A DNA stretch of 64,000 nt from Plantago ovata (Eukaryota; Streptophyta; Magnoliopsida; Lamiales; Plantaginaceae): NCBI GenBank assembly GCA_028274465.1, contig CM051456.1, forward strand, positions 3,473,545 to 3,537,544, given 5' to 3'. Position numbers and translations under genes: made by a program. Shown piece by piece: positions 26,413 to 37,320 of this stretch. Position 1 is the stretch's first letter; every line of letters begins with the position of its first letter. The notes beneath the pieces are model-generated. The model searched no databases. It saw nothing but the letters and a program-made list of their open reading frames with translations, and was not told the DNA's origin.

Positions 26413-28400
26413 ATTTAATCTAAGAGGGGCGAAATTATATATACTCAACAATATTAAAATTATAATACTACATAGTGTAAAAAAGTATTTTAGAAATTTT
26501 AAGGAGCGTAGACGATCACCCTCAATACTCCCTATCGAGTCCTCCCCTTGGCTTTGTAGGTTGGGCGGGTAGACGAGCCTGATCCTATTCAAGTAAAACT
26601 AAATCCATTGGACCTAATTGGCCAAATTCTACAATGACACATTGTTAAACTAGATTGTAGTAATAGATATATATATGTTTTTATAGGATTACTTGTTTTT
26701 ATAGGATTACTTATTGTCTTGCATCGAATCATATAAAGTATCCGTCATTTGATGTTTCAACTCGAAGAGTAACTTCCTCTCGGCCCACAAAGGGGCGGGG
26801 GCGTTACTATATTTTCTATTAGGACAACAAACAATGTAACAAACTATTTTGGTGGGGAGCCAGGGTGGTAAAATCCAACGATTTAAAACTTAAATGACTT
26901 CATTCCTGAATGATATACTCTCCTCATTGTAGCACTGACCTCACAATGAATTAGTTTAGTGAGGTTTGACCAATGGTCACTATTAGTATTATGCATGTTA
27001 ATTTAAATTCCATCCATGACTGTCACTCCATATGGTTTCATGTTGGTCAATTTGATCATGCATGTTTTAATATTTATCTAACGTTTTTAAAATGTTCCTT
27101 AATTATTTTCAAGTAATTTGAACGTTTTATATAGTTCGGAACGATTCGGATCGTATACGATTTCAATACAAATCAATAGCTATGAATTCAATCATCATCA
27201 TCTTATGGGAATTCCATGATTAAACAAATCACGAATGCAACTTCTCAATGATCATATTTTTGTTGCCAAGAAAGGGACTAGCTAGCACAAAAATATGATA
27301 AACACAAAGTTGACAATCACTATGTTACTATTACAAAACTACCACCATTTGTTATATGAACATTAGCATTGAAGGTTGCTCGTATAGCGACCTTGCCCCT
27401 CCATTTTATCGCTTCGCCTGTACTCTTACATTCTTTCAGCAAAAGGGTTGGTCATGTTTGGTCCCAGAAGAGAAGAGGATAATTGCAAAAGTTTTTTCCT
27501 TTTCTCTATTTCATTTGTGTGCAATCAAATGAGTTTGACTGGGTAGTGTGTAGTACTAAATCGATCAAATTATTGTACCCACCACTACTATATTTCTTGA
27601 TTACTCCGAAAACAACATGCAAAGCCACCCCACACATTAAGCAATATCTAGGAACGAAGTCATAATTTTTAGAATACTTGGTGTTCAATTTATATACATT
27701 AAGGTATTGATTTTTGAAAAAATTCCTAAAAGAAACTCTAATTGGATTCACGACTAATATACCCAACTCTTACGAAAATAATATTACTCAATAGGACCTT
27801 CACGAAACTAACATTACTCGAATAAAATATAGAGAACGTATTTATTAGATCATTAATGAATAATTTATAACTTTCAAAACAATTCATCAAATTATAACAT
27901 GTTTAAATGTCTACTACTATTCATTAAAAACTTATCCAATAGTACCAGTACCGCCACACATGGCAAAACTTTCCGATACTGGAGCATTCTAGAGGTACTG
28001 TTCATTTATGGTTCCATTTGATCTTATCCAGTTGTACTCTACGCATATAGATTTACACATTTACCCCGATTAGTGAGTAAGTAAAAGTTTAATACTACTC
28101 CTACTCCTAGTATACTAGCTATAGCTAGTAAAAATAATGAAACTAGAGTAGTGTAATTAGTAAAGCAAAACAAGAGCTAATAATTTTCAACTGAGCCAAC
28201 AGGGATATTTTACCTAACCATAGTTAACTCAAGCCCCCACTAACCATGGTTAAATTCCACCAGTATATTAGCAACCCTATCCATTGCCAAATCCCCATTC
28301 GATTATGACAGTACCCTTGGATTAATCTCACTCTATACACTAAAAAAAACAAATCAAAAAAGAAAATAACAACAGAAAATAACAACAGAAAATAACAACG
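26413..28400. other. Intergenic and upstream region of the CCCH gene
   Basis: No gene recognised in 26413-28300. The last 80 bp hold a 5' leader with three repeats of an aacaacagaaaat unit (28371-28398) just before the zinc finger start codon; a ctctatacac at 28331 could be TATA-like but is unconvincing. Confidence 0.5.
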
Positions 28401-29369
28401 ATGATGATGATCGGAGATCCGCCACGTTCAAATCCAACCGTCCAAATCCCATCGTACAACCACTACTACGACGATCCAACGGCCCACATTCAGTCCCCAA
28501 TAATCGACGCCTCTTTCGCCGCCCTGCACCGCTACCTCCCCTCCAACACATCCGACGACCTCGACTCCTTCTCCGACGAATTCGATTTCCCCTCCGACGC
28601 CTTCTCCTGCGACCATTTCCGCATGTTCGAGTTCAAGGTTAAGAAATGCTCACGCGCCAGGTCGCACGACTGGACCGAGTGTCCTTTCGCTCATCCGGGG
28701 GAGAAAGCTCGCCGCCGTGACCCGAGGAAGCACCACTACTCCGGGACGGCGTGCCCTGACTTTCGCAAGGGTTTGTGCAAGCGAGGCGACTCGTGCGAGT
28801 TCGCTCATGGCGTGTTTGAGTGCTGGTTGCACCCGGCGAGGTACCGGACTCAGCCGTGTAAGGATGGGGTCCACTGCCGTAGGAGGATTTGCTTCTTCGC
28901 TCACACGCCTGACCAGCTTAGGGTTTTGACGAACTCGGATGATGACTCGCCGAGTCGTCGTGGCGGTGGTGAGTCGTTTTTCGTGGTTGGTTCGTTTTCG
29001 GATGATGACTCGCCGGTTTCCCCAATGAGTCAACTCACCGAGTCGATGCGAGTGAAGATGAGTTTGGGGATGGGATTGAGTGTGAGTCCGCCGTCGTGGA
29101 GGATGGGGATAGGGTCGCCGAGGAGTCCGGCGAGGCCAGGGTTTATGAGCTTGCCTACGACGCCGTTTAAGGCGGTGACTCGGTCTGGACTCGGTGGGTT
29201 TGACTCGTGGTGTGTGGAGGAGGAGGAGGAGGTTATGGAGAGGGTTGAGTCAGGGAGAGAGCTGAGGGAGAGAATCTATGAGAAAATTGGGAAGGAGAAC
29301 TCGTTGGATCGGGCGGGTCCGGTTGGGGCGGAGCCGGATTTCGGGTGGGTTTCGGATCTTGTGAATTGA
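28401..29369 (+). CDS. RR-type tandem CCCH zinc finger protein (AtTZF1-3 / C3H20 class)
   Basis: Intronless gene, 322 residues. An Arg-rich region with the plant-specific [20 protein letters not shown] motif (about residues 87-106) precedes two zinc fingers: C118-X7-C-X5-C-X3-H136 and, after exactly 16 residues, C153-X5-C-X4-C-X3-H168. This spacing defines the plant RR-TZF family, whose members bind RNA, sit in processing bodies and stress granules, and act in ABA, jasmonate and stress responses. The N-terminus and a C-terminal [13 protein letters not shown] motif match the AtTZF1/2/3 group. The start at 28401 opens a run of three ATG codons. Base composition is far more GC-rich than the flanks, creating long antisense frames that are shadows. 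The orthologue within TZF1-3 cannot be set from sequence alone. Confidence 0.95.
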   Translation: MMMIGDPPRSNPTVQIPSYNHYYDDPTAHIQSPIIDASFAALHRYLPSNTSDDLDSFSDEFDFPSDAFSCDHFRMFEFKVKKCSRARSHDWTECPFAHPGEKARRRDPRKHHYSGTACPDFRKGLCKRGDSCEFAHGVFECWLHPARYRTQPCKDGVHCRRRICFFAHTPDQLRVLTNSDDDSPSRRGGGESFFVVGSFSDDDSPVSPMSQLTESMRVKMSLGMGLSVSPPSWRMGIGSPRSPARPGFMSLPTTPFKAVTRSGLGGFDSWCVEEEEEVMERVESGRELRERIYEKIGKENSLDRAGPVGAEPDFGWVSDLVN

Positions 29370-30245
29370 TTTGGTGATTTTCCCGGGTTTTTTTTGAGGC
29401 AGCCTTTTGAAAGTTGATTGATGTTTTGAATTGATGTGAATATGGTAGTAATGTTGACATGACTGATAATTTTCCCAGAAGCAAGCAATCGACCTCTACT
29501 TGTTTTTTTAGGATGTGTAGATATGGGTTCTTTTTCCAATCGGGCCGGGTCGGATGGATCCGGTGAGGTTAAGTAAGTGCTTAAAAGTTTAATGTGACTT
29601 GTTATAATCTTCTATATTTTGTTGTGGTTAATTTTCAATTAGGCTGGTAAAAGGAAATGAGATTTGCACTTGCACATTGTGTAATTCTGTATATGATGCT
29701 GTTATTTTTTGTCAAGGGCTACGAGCCTCCAAGGAGAAATGAAATATTATGGCTGCCATTTTGTTGATTACTACGGATATTTCATATTTGTAACTCTTTG
29801 TAAGATTTTCATTTTTACCCATTTCTTCTATTTATTCCGTTCTTTTTTATATTGAACTACTTTTTTCAATTAGTCAACTTTAGGGTGGGTCTTGTTATAA
29901 CGTAACCAAATAAACAGTTCTAAATTTAAAGGTAAAAAATCTAAAAACACTGATGAGTATCTTGCTAACCTTAGATTATATATAAATGGAATCTCTGTTC
30001 TGTATCTAGATCGGTATGTTTACGTGTAGTATGTATGAATTAAATTAAGTTAATTTCAATATTGAGCTTAGTGTAATCGTGAAATATTATTACTTCGAAA
30101 CCATGAGCCTTTAATGAGCACTAGTAGTACAAAATTTAGCGGTTTATGGGGGAGTAAAATATTACTAGTTGAACTAGTATATCATCAACATGTAAATACT
30201 TTACTCAATAAAATGCGTTTTATTTGTTAGTTTGTCGAGCTGATC
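29370..30245. other. 3' flank of the CCCH gene and intergenic DNA
   Basis: The 3' UTR probably extends to about 29750, where a gaaatgaaatattatgg stretch could serve polyadenylation. Beyond that no gene is seen. Confidence 0.45.
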
Positions 30246-30249
30246 TTTT

Positions 30250-30410
30250 CAATTCAAAACCTGCATATAATATTATGTTCACTTCAGATTAGAGACGAAC
30301 ATCGATATGCGTACCATGGGATCGAGTCATACAATTCAAAACCTGCATGTACAATTATGTTCACTTCAGAACAGAGACGAATAGTGATATGCGTTCCATG
30401 GGAGTCATAA
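30250..30410. repeat. ~80-bp tandem duplication
   Basis: caattcaaaacctgcat, ttatgttcacttcaga and atatgcgt.ccatggga recur in the same order at about 30250-30325 and 30331-30405. A third piece, ttccatgggagtcat, follows at about 30431. Non-coding. Confidence 0.75.
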
Positions 30411-30579
30411 TAAATAAAAAAAATAAGAAGTTCCATGGGAGTCATTAGAAATAAAATAAATAAGAAGTTGATGCATCAGTAACGAGTTGAGTTAGTGAAG
30501 TTAGTGAAGTCGAGGTGCATGATTGGATTCCCGGTGGTAGCGGAGTGTTAAAGTTGGTTTATTATGTATGGAGAAATAA

Positions 30580-30931
30580 AGTTTTGTTTTCTTCGTCTGA
30601 AAATTGCATATTTTAAGTTAAGTTAAGTTCAGTTCAGTTTCATTAAGTTGAGTTCAGTTCAGTACAGCCTCATTAAGTTCAGTTCAGTTCATGCTCATTA
30701 AATTTATTTAGATTTTTTAATGTTTAATAACATTATTATTATTATTATTATATTTTTTAAAGATTAATTTAAAAATAATTTATAGTCAAAGTTCATCCGT
30801 ACAAGTCATTTTTTTAAATTGTGTTTGTTTTCTATGGTCGAAATTCGAGAAAAATATAAGGCAACTTAAATAGTTTAAAATGGAAAGGATTTAAGTATAT
30901 AATTTTTTAATGTTGATAATAAATAATAACC

Positions 30932-30977
<46 letters not shown>

Positions 30978-31217
30978 TAAAAATAATATTATTATTATTA
31001 TTTACTATTATTACTAAAAAAATCTTCATTTCAGGTCCGTTAAGTTCAGTTCAGTTCAGTTCAAATCCGTTAAGTTCAGTTTAGTTCAGTTCAAGCCCGT
31101 GAACTAAAGAAAGGCGTGCCTTACCTACACCGCCTAAGTGTGTACGGTATTCATAGTCGATTCGGCTAAGTTCAGTTGAGTTCCATTCAGTTCAGTTCAG
31201 ACAAATAGAACAGAGCA
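30580..31217. mobile_element. Tourist/PIF-Harbinger-like MITE with GTTCA arrays
   Basis: Flanked by TAA at 30577-30579 and 31218-31220, the 3-bp duplication typical of PIF/Harbinger elements. The left end agttttgttttcttcgtctg and the right end read inversely as tgctctgttctatttgtctg form imperfect terminal repeats of about 23 bp. The body holds many gttca/gttaa pentamers near both ends and an AT-rich centre of att/aat microsatellites (30732-30752, 30935-31000). No transposase. Boundaries are confirmed independently by the interrupted SINE. Confidence 0.75.
30935..31000. repeat. AAT/ATT microsatellites forming a hairpin
   Basis: A run of aataat units is followed directly by attatt units, so the segment can fold on itself. 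A separate attatt run lies at about 30732. All are inside the Tourist-like element. Confidence 0.85.
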
Positions 31218-31344
31218 TAAGGTGGTTAATGAAGTTATATTATTAGTGTAGGAGTAGTTGTAATATTTGATGTTTCAAAAAAGAAAATAAAAGTGATATG
31301 CGTACCATAAATCTTTGATATTAATTTCATCACTGTTGTGAAAC

Positions 31345-31474
31345 ACTACGTTAGTGAAGGAGAGGTGCAGAGTTCGATTCCTAGCGGAGACATAAGACGA
31401 TTTTAGTGTGGAGATATAAGGTGGTTTAGTAGTAGTAGCGTAGAAGTAGTTGTAATATTTGTCGTTAAAAAAAT
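31345..31474 (+). mobile_element. SINE family A, copy 3
   Basis: Has the B-box block gagttcgattcctagcgg and the 3' blocks ggtggtttagtagtagtag and gtagttgtaatatttgtcgt followed by A residues. It lies about 60 bp beyond copy 2. The 5' limit is approximate and the target duplication was not found. Confidence 0.65.
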
Positions 31475-31475
31475 T

Positions 31476-32004
31476 ATTTTCTCTTTAACGGTAAGATTAA
31501 TCTTATATTTATATTGATTTGAAAATTCATTAACTTCAATTCCATTTAGATTTATTAAGCCAATTATGTTCATATTTTCTTAGTTGTATACAATTACAAA
31601 TAAATTCCGTTCAAAGTCATTCAGTTTTGATCAGTTCAAACGAAAATAATAGTTTCTAAGAGATCGAATTGTGCATTTCTACCTTTCCGATCAACCTCAT
31701 TCCACTGTACGTGCCACCTTGTAAATTCACTGATTGATTATATTTTTTTTACAATTTTAGTTTTATTTATATAGCTAGTAAAATTTATTTATTACAATAA
31801 GTTTTTTTAAATCTATTAATGATAATTTTAGAGTTGCGTTGAGTGTGGTTAGAGTTATGTTGAGTGTGGTTATTTTATACCAATATAGAATGGGCGACAT
31901 ACTTGAACTGGTGCAGGGAAACCACTTCCCTAGGCTTCAACAACTCATTATTATCAAGTTGTTATGTAATGACCGGATTACCTTTGAATTCGGAGATATA
32001 TTTG
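31476..32004. other. Intergenic
   Basis: AT-rich with no supported gene; the frame at 31839-32030 lacks motifs and overlaps the next SINE target. Confidence 0.45.
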
Positions 32005-32012
32005 TGGAACTA

Positions 32013-32120
32013 TTTTTTTTTTTAAACTAGTAATAAACTATAAATAATTTCGCACTTGGTGAGAATTGAACCTATAACTTCTAGTGTCATGACACCTCAA
32101 TCTAGCCAATTGAGCATTCA
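32013..32120 (-). mobile_element. tRNA-derived SINE, family B
   Basis: On minus the element reads tgctcaattggctagattga (A-box region), gaggtgtcatgacac, then ggttcaattctcacc (B box), ending ttatttatagtttattact with an A-rich tail (poly(T) on plus at 32013-32023). The 8-bp sequence tggaacta flanks it at 32005-32012 and 32121-32128. Only about 108 bp, smaller than family A. Confidence 0.75.
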
Positions 32121-32128
32121 TGGAACTA

Positions 32129-34179
32129 ATTCATCTCCATAAATCTAATCATTTTCTCGTGGATTCAGCAATGCAAATCTAAGGAGAATAATAGTATGTG
32201 TTAGACCTATGACCAACATATCATCTCATCTGGATATCGGCTCAATGTTAACCACAGCGACATACTAGTGGTCGGAGCATAAGTAATGTTACAAATTTAA
32301 TAAGTTAGGCTATTGTATTGTAAACGGCTAAACGCCCACTTAACCGTGAACGGAGAGCAAATAAAACACACTGATCGGGAATGAATTAGTTTAGTTTGAC
32401 CGAATTGTAGTATACAGAATTACAGATTATATTATTAAATGAAGCATAGTTAGTACTATGAATCAAACAATTTGGACCGAATCCAGATCAGGAAGAGTGG
32501 AAGCCCATGGTAGGTCCATGACAAAATCTTGTAACACAATCCGATCAAAGTGGAGTTAATTTTTTTATTAATAATTGAGATTACTGCTGAATGAATAAAG
32601 AATCACACTTTGATCATTTGAGTATGCAAACTGTGTACGAACAAACTCTACTTTGTTAATAAGTTGGTGATTATTACGAGAATAATTAATTGTTTATGCA
32701 ATAATTTATTACATTACTATTAGTTTGGAAAAATCCACTGGTTTTTGTCGGACGGACCATATATTATAATTTTTGTAACCTTATCTAAGTTGGACTAATT
32801 AACCAAGATTAGGTACATGATGTGACGTGGATCATCTATCATCCGATAAACATGTTAGTCTTATCTCTTATCCGATTCATCATTAGGCAATGTGCATTTT
32901 TAACTTAATTATACGACTTAGCACATGTAGTAGTAAATAGAGACATTAGTGTGCAAACACCACACGCACGATTTTGGAAGTGAATTTTAAATTCTACGAC
33001 TTAGCACATCGTAATCTTAGTATGTAATCAAAACAAAAGTTTAAAGAAATGCTAATGGTGTAAGAAACAATAGAAATCACGAGCAAAGAGAAGTTGGCAA
33101 CATATATGGGAAATAATTCTGTCCGTTTAAAATGTACGTGTTCATAGTTAAGTGGCAAGCTGCAATGACTACGAGATTTTTTATGACAAACTTGAAACAT
33201 TGATACACTCATACACCGTTTAACGGGTTATACAAACCGGGGCAAATTGTTCGAATAATTTACCAGGTAAAGTGGTGGACTGTGGATTGGATTATTCCAT
33301 AGTTTAATGGCCAACTCGAGTAAAAGTTCATAATTTTCAATTGTTTTGTTTGATTATTTCACCTTTAGCATCGTACTACCTGCCGTGGATTTATTAGCAT
33401 CTTTTTTATCTTCAAAGCCACACAATAATTTCTTTATTCTAAAAAGGTAAATTAGGCATATTCTGAACTTCAGTTAAGATCATCTCAATTATCATATCCA
33501 CACAAGGATACACTCCATATTAAATAATTGCACGGGCATAATGTATCTTGTCTAATGTATGTAACTGTTTCAGTAATTTTTTACGATTAACATTAATTTA
33601 TAGTTAAATTTAGAAACCGTTAACCATAAAAATTAAAAAGTTAAAATGATGCAAATAGAGTATCTATGTATAACAAAGTGAATTAATAATAATAAAAAAA
33701 AAAAAGTGTTGGTTTATGTTATGAAATCCGCATTCTAAGTTGAGATGAGTCGAGTCACAAAAAAAAAAAAAAAAAAGGTGTTGCCTTATGTCATTTGCTT
33801 CGATTTTAACACAGTTACATTAGAAATGTCAAATTAAACCCGAATCTAAATGGATTTATACACATAATTAGAGAGGTGTCCGTGAATTCCGAACTAACTC
33901 GATTGGACCTCAATCTGAATACATGATCGGGAAATTGGATTCGGACATTCAAAACTTACCTGTTGGTAGGGTATCAAATTTCCAAAGATTTAAGGCAAAA
34001 ATTCCTTGAACTCTCAATTGATGCTTGTTTTATTTGCTAGCTAGGGAAGAAAGGCCGACAAAAAGATGTATTGATCCATTAACATTGGTACGGTTCGCAC
34101 GAAACAAAGGCATAAAAAGTAGCAAAAACTACATGAATTTGTGAGTGGATGTTCTTTCTTGGACTCTGCATGAATAGTA
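32129..34179. other. Intergenic, no gene
   Basis: AT-rich, with poly(A) tracts near 33690-33710 and 33759-33777. No frame with recognisable motifs; the minus frame at 32994-33212 is taken as chance. Confidence 0.5.
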
Positions 34180-34477
34180 CTCCCTCCGTTTTTTTATTAT
34201 AATTAGTTTTAGGTGTTTTCACATATAAATTATTAAGGAAATGATTGATTTTTAATATTTTATTCTTTCACTTATTAATGTTATAAACTTTATGTAACTT
34301 TTCTTGTTTTAATAAGAAATAGATAGAGAGAACAAATAAGAGATGTATTTTTCATACTACTAAAAGTGATCAAAAGTACATGGGAAAGAGTAAAATAATC
34401 TAATAAAATTTAAAATTACTTATATTTAATGAAGAGTTTAAAATGCTAAAAATACTTATTAATAAAAATGGAGGGAG
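34180..34477. mobile_element. Stowaway MITE
   Basis: Begins CTCCCTCCGTTTTTTTATT and ends with the inverse AATGGAGGGAG. TA dinucleotides at 34178-34179 and 34478-34479 are the target duplication. Size (298 bp), AT-rich body and termini are classic Stowaway. Confidence 0.92.
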
Positions 34478-34691
34478 TACGCCATTTTGTTATCTGTCGT
34501 AACATAGTATATTTAAAAGTTAGGTATTAACGTTTGGGTGATAAATGACAATTCATAGTGCCAAAACTACATGTACGGGAGGGGATATAATTGTCAGATT
34601 TGCTTCAAATGTAAAGAATGCAAATTAACATCTTGATTAAATTGATACATTGACCAAATGGTTCGAAAACGAATTTGACATCCACTCGATC

Positions 34692-34874
34692 GGAGTCATA
34701 ACATGGTGCAGCGGTAATAAGTTGGGTTACTGAAGTAGAGGTGCGGAGTTCGATCCCCAACGGTGGCGGAGTTATAAAGTTGGTTTAGGTGTGGAGAAAT
34801 AAGGTGGTTTATGAGAAAATTTGTATAGCATTAGATTAGTGTAGGAGTAGTAATATTTACCGTTTAAAAAAAAA
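34692..34874 (+). mobile_element. tRNA-derived SINE, family A, full-length copy
   Basis: The best copy of the family: an A-box-like tggtgcagcggtaa, a B box gagttcgatccccaacgg, a tRNA-unrelated body (cggagttataaagttggttt, tttgtatagcattagattag) and a poly(A) tail. Perfect 15-bp duplications gacatccactcgatc lie at 34677-34691 and 34875-34889, showing LINE-driven insertion. Confidence 0.93.
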
Positions 34875-35078
34875 GACATCCACTCGATCAAATTGCATAT
34901 GTGCACGACCAGGAAAACTAGCCTTCACGTGATGGATTACGTTGAAATAATACACATGATAAATTTGATTTTTAGTGACAACTAATGGCCCCTTTCTAAA
35001 AAAAGACCTCCATGTGCATACAATTACATTTTAGTCCAAAGTCATAACAAATTCAGTATTCCAAAATTTAAATTTGAT

Positions 35079-35645
35079 GAATCCAAACAACCCTTACATT
35101 TTATACTTTTATTTTTCTTTTTCTTTTTTTACATTTTCCCTTTACTTTTTCCTTTTTTTTTTTTTCACTCTTCTTCTTCTTCACAAACTCCGGCACCAGA
35201 ATTCGGTGCCGGAGTATTCAAAACTCCGATCTCGAGTTTCGAAACTCCATATCGGAGCAAACATGCTCCGATCTGGAGCTTTGACGCTCCAAATCGGAGC
35301 ATGTTTTCCGATCTGGAGCTTTGACGCTCCACATCGGAGCATGTTTTGCTCCGCTCTGGAGCTTCAAAGCTCCAGATCGGAGCAAACATGCTCCAATCGG
35401 AAAACATGCTCCGATCGGAGCATGTCTGCTCCGGTTGCCGGAGCTACCTTCGGTACCGGAATTTGTACCGGAGATGAAGAAGAAGTGAAAAAGAAAGAGA
35501 AAAGGAAAAAGAAAAAGAAAAAAGAAAAAAATAAAAAGAGAAAAAGAAAAGAAAAATAAAGAAGAAAAAAAAGAAAAAGAGAAAAGGAAAAAATAAATAT
35601 TTTTGTCTTTTTATATTTTAAAACACGAAGGGTTGTTTGAATTAT
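35079..35645. repeat. Fold-back unit 1 with GGAGC palindrome array
   Basis: Ends gaatccaaacaaccctt and aagggttgtttgaatta are inverted. Inward come long T/C-rich (35097-35185) and matching A/G-rich (35475-35590) arms, then ctccggcaccagaattcgg and a mirrored ggtaccggaatttgtaccgg. The core (35220-35450) has repeated gctccgat.tggagc palindromes within a 54-bp-scale tandem. The frame across it is low complexity and not considered a gene. Confidence 0.8.
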
Positions 35646-36564
35646 TCAAAATCAAATTTTGGAATAGGAATAATTATAAATTAGTGATACTTTTAAAAGT
35701 TTTTAACAAATTAGTGTAACTTAAATACTTTCTTACAAATTAGTGATACTTCTAATTTTAGTATTAATATACTCCTAATATTAGTATTAATAAGGTTAAT
35801 TTTTTATAAAGAAAAAGATGATATATTTTATTTGATCATCAAAACATATAAGCATAAATTGGTCCACCATCAGCTCCAGATTCCATATTAGCATAAGGCC
35901 AAATTAATTAGGCTGCCCAATTAATTAATAAGGTTAGTTAGATTTTGATTAATAAGGTTGATTAGAATTGCTAAATTTTCTCAAGAGTAACCACACTATC
36001 TCACGTATATCTTAGTCGGTTAAATACATATTAAAATATCACGCATCATCACTCTCATTTAACCGTGTTTATTGGCATAATTTCGGTGGCGCTACCGGTG
36101 ATGCTTGTTTACAATTTGAAAAATGTCGGTGCTTATCAAGTTGTAATTAAGGATGCTTGAATTTAGAAGATGTAGATGATTGTCAATTGTTAGGATGATT
36201 GAAAATTGAATGATGCTTGAAATTAGAAGATGTCAATGCTTGACAATTATTAGGATGCTTGTAATTTGGGTTTGATGCTTGGTGAATTAGAATAATTGTC
36301 GGAAAACAATATTTAAGGAGGCTGATATGATTTTAAATGTATTATTAGGTAGAATTTAAATTGTGGATGCATGTATAAATCTAATAAATAAACTAAAAAT
36401 TAATAATATATATTAGTATAGAGAAATTAACTTAAAAGACCACGTTAAGAAGAGGCTTCTAAAAAATAACCTCAATATGCCCACAATTACATTTAAGACC
36501 AAAAACTTCATTTTCAGAGTTGACTGGACATTATTTACAGAAATACCATAGGCACAAAATGTGC

Positions 36565-36978
36565 AAACCAAACATGGCCTAACTATTTATTTATTTTTTA
36601 TTTTTCTAATTTCTTTTTCTTTGTAATTTTTAGTTCCTTCTAATTCTTTTTTCTTTTATTTTTTTTTAATCATCTTTTCCTTAAGCTCCGGTAACGGAAT
36701 AATTATTCCAGTACCGGAGCTGTGCAAGCTCCGGCCTGGAGCTCTGCAAGCTCCAATGCAGGCTCCGATCGGAGCTTTGCAAGCTCTGGCTGGAGCTTGC
36801 ACAGTTCCGACAAGAGCTTGCCGGATCTCCGGTACTGGAAAATTTTTCCGGTACTAGAGCTAGAGAAGAAGAAGATTTTTTTTTTAAAATTATTTTTATT
36901 ATTTTTATTTTATTTTATCATTTTTATTTTTGTTATTATTATTTTTTTTTTTAAATACTAAGGTTGTTTGGCTTACTC
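36565..36978. repeat. Fold-back unit 2 with GGAGC palindromes
   Basis: Same design as unit 1: ends caaaccaaacatggcct and aaggttgtttggcttac, T-rich and A/T-rich arms, gtaccggagc and ctccggtac blocks, and a core of gctccgatcggagc and gcaagctccggcctggagct. Sequence has diverged but the architecture is kept. Confidence 0.75.
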
Positions 36979-37320
36979 AAAAACTGAAAAAGGAATAGTG
37001 CCTAGAGCGTGAATTGGTCAAGTTCACGGTCCTTTTTGTAATTGATGGCATAAGGTGGTTCATTATGTTATTAGAGCCGACAACTAGGTTTAAAAAGTTA
37101 TGGACCCTATTAGTATATATAGTAAATAAGTTACTTAAAATAGATATGGTTAATTTAGTCTTCACATATTTAGATACTAATTTGTAGAAAATTTTCCATG
37201 TATAACTAATTTGATAGAAACTATTAGGAACATCAGTAATTTGTAATTCACCCTTTGGAATAATGAATTTGTGTTGACTTTGGATTAAAATGTAATTGTA
37301 TGCATAAGGAGGTTTTTTTT

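Larger units (their letters stand above)
30474..31283 (+). mobile_element. SINE family A, copy 2, split by a Tourist-like element
   Basis: The 5' part (about 30474-30579, with gcggagtgttaaagttggtt and ggagaaataa) and the 3' part (31218-31283, with taaggtggtt and tagtgtaggagtagttgtaa) align to contiguous positions of the intact copy at 34692-34874. The 638-bp insertion between them is described separately. A target duplication for the SINE itself is not clear. Confidence 0.7.
34998..37320. repeat. Large inverted repeat enclosing two fold-back units
   Basis: Arms at 34998-35062 and 37257-37320 are inverted copies, close to 90% alike over about 57 bp (shared gcatacaattacatttta and, beyond it, tccaaagtca). 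A third related arm, in the same orientation as the left one, lies at about 36460-36515. Inside are two similar fold-back units (35079-35645 and 36565-36978). Either the second unit plus 36460-37320 is one complete element of about 860 bp next to a truncated sister, or the whole is one compound element. Confidence 0.6.

Noticed and set aside
28650..29033. Long minus-strand open frame opposite the CCCH zinc finger gene
   Set aside because: It is a shadow caused by the high GC content of the real plus-strand gene; no motif and no start context.
35074..35559. 161-codon plus-strand open frame
   Set aside because: Encodes only a translation of the palindromic GGAGC tandem flanked by poly-Phe and poly-Lys tracts; it belongs to a fold-back element.
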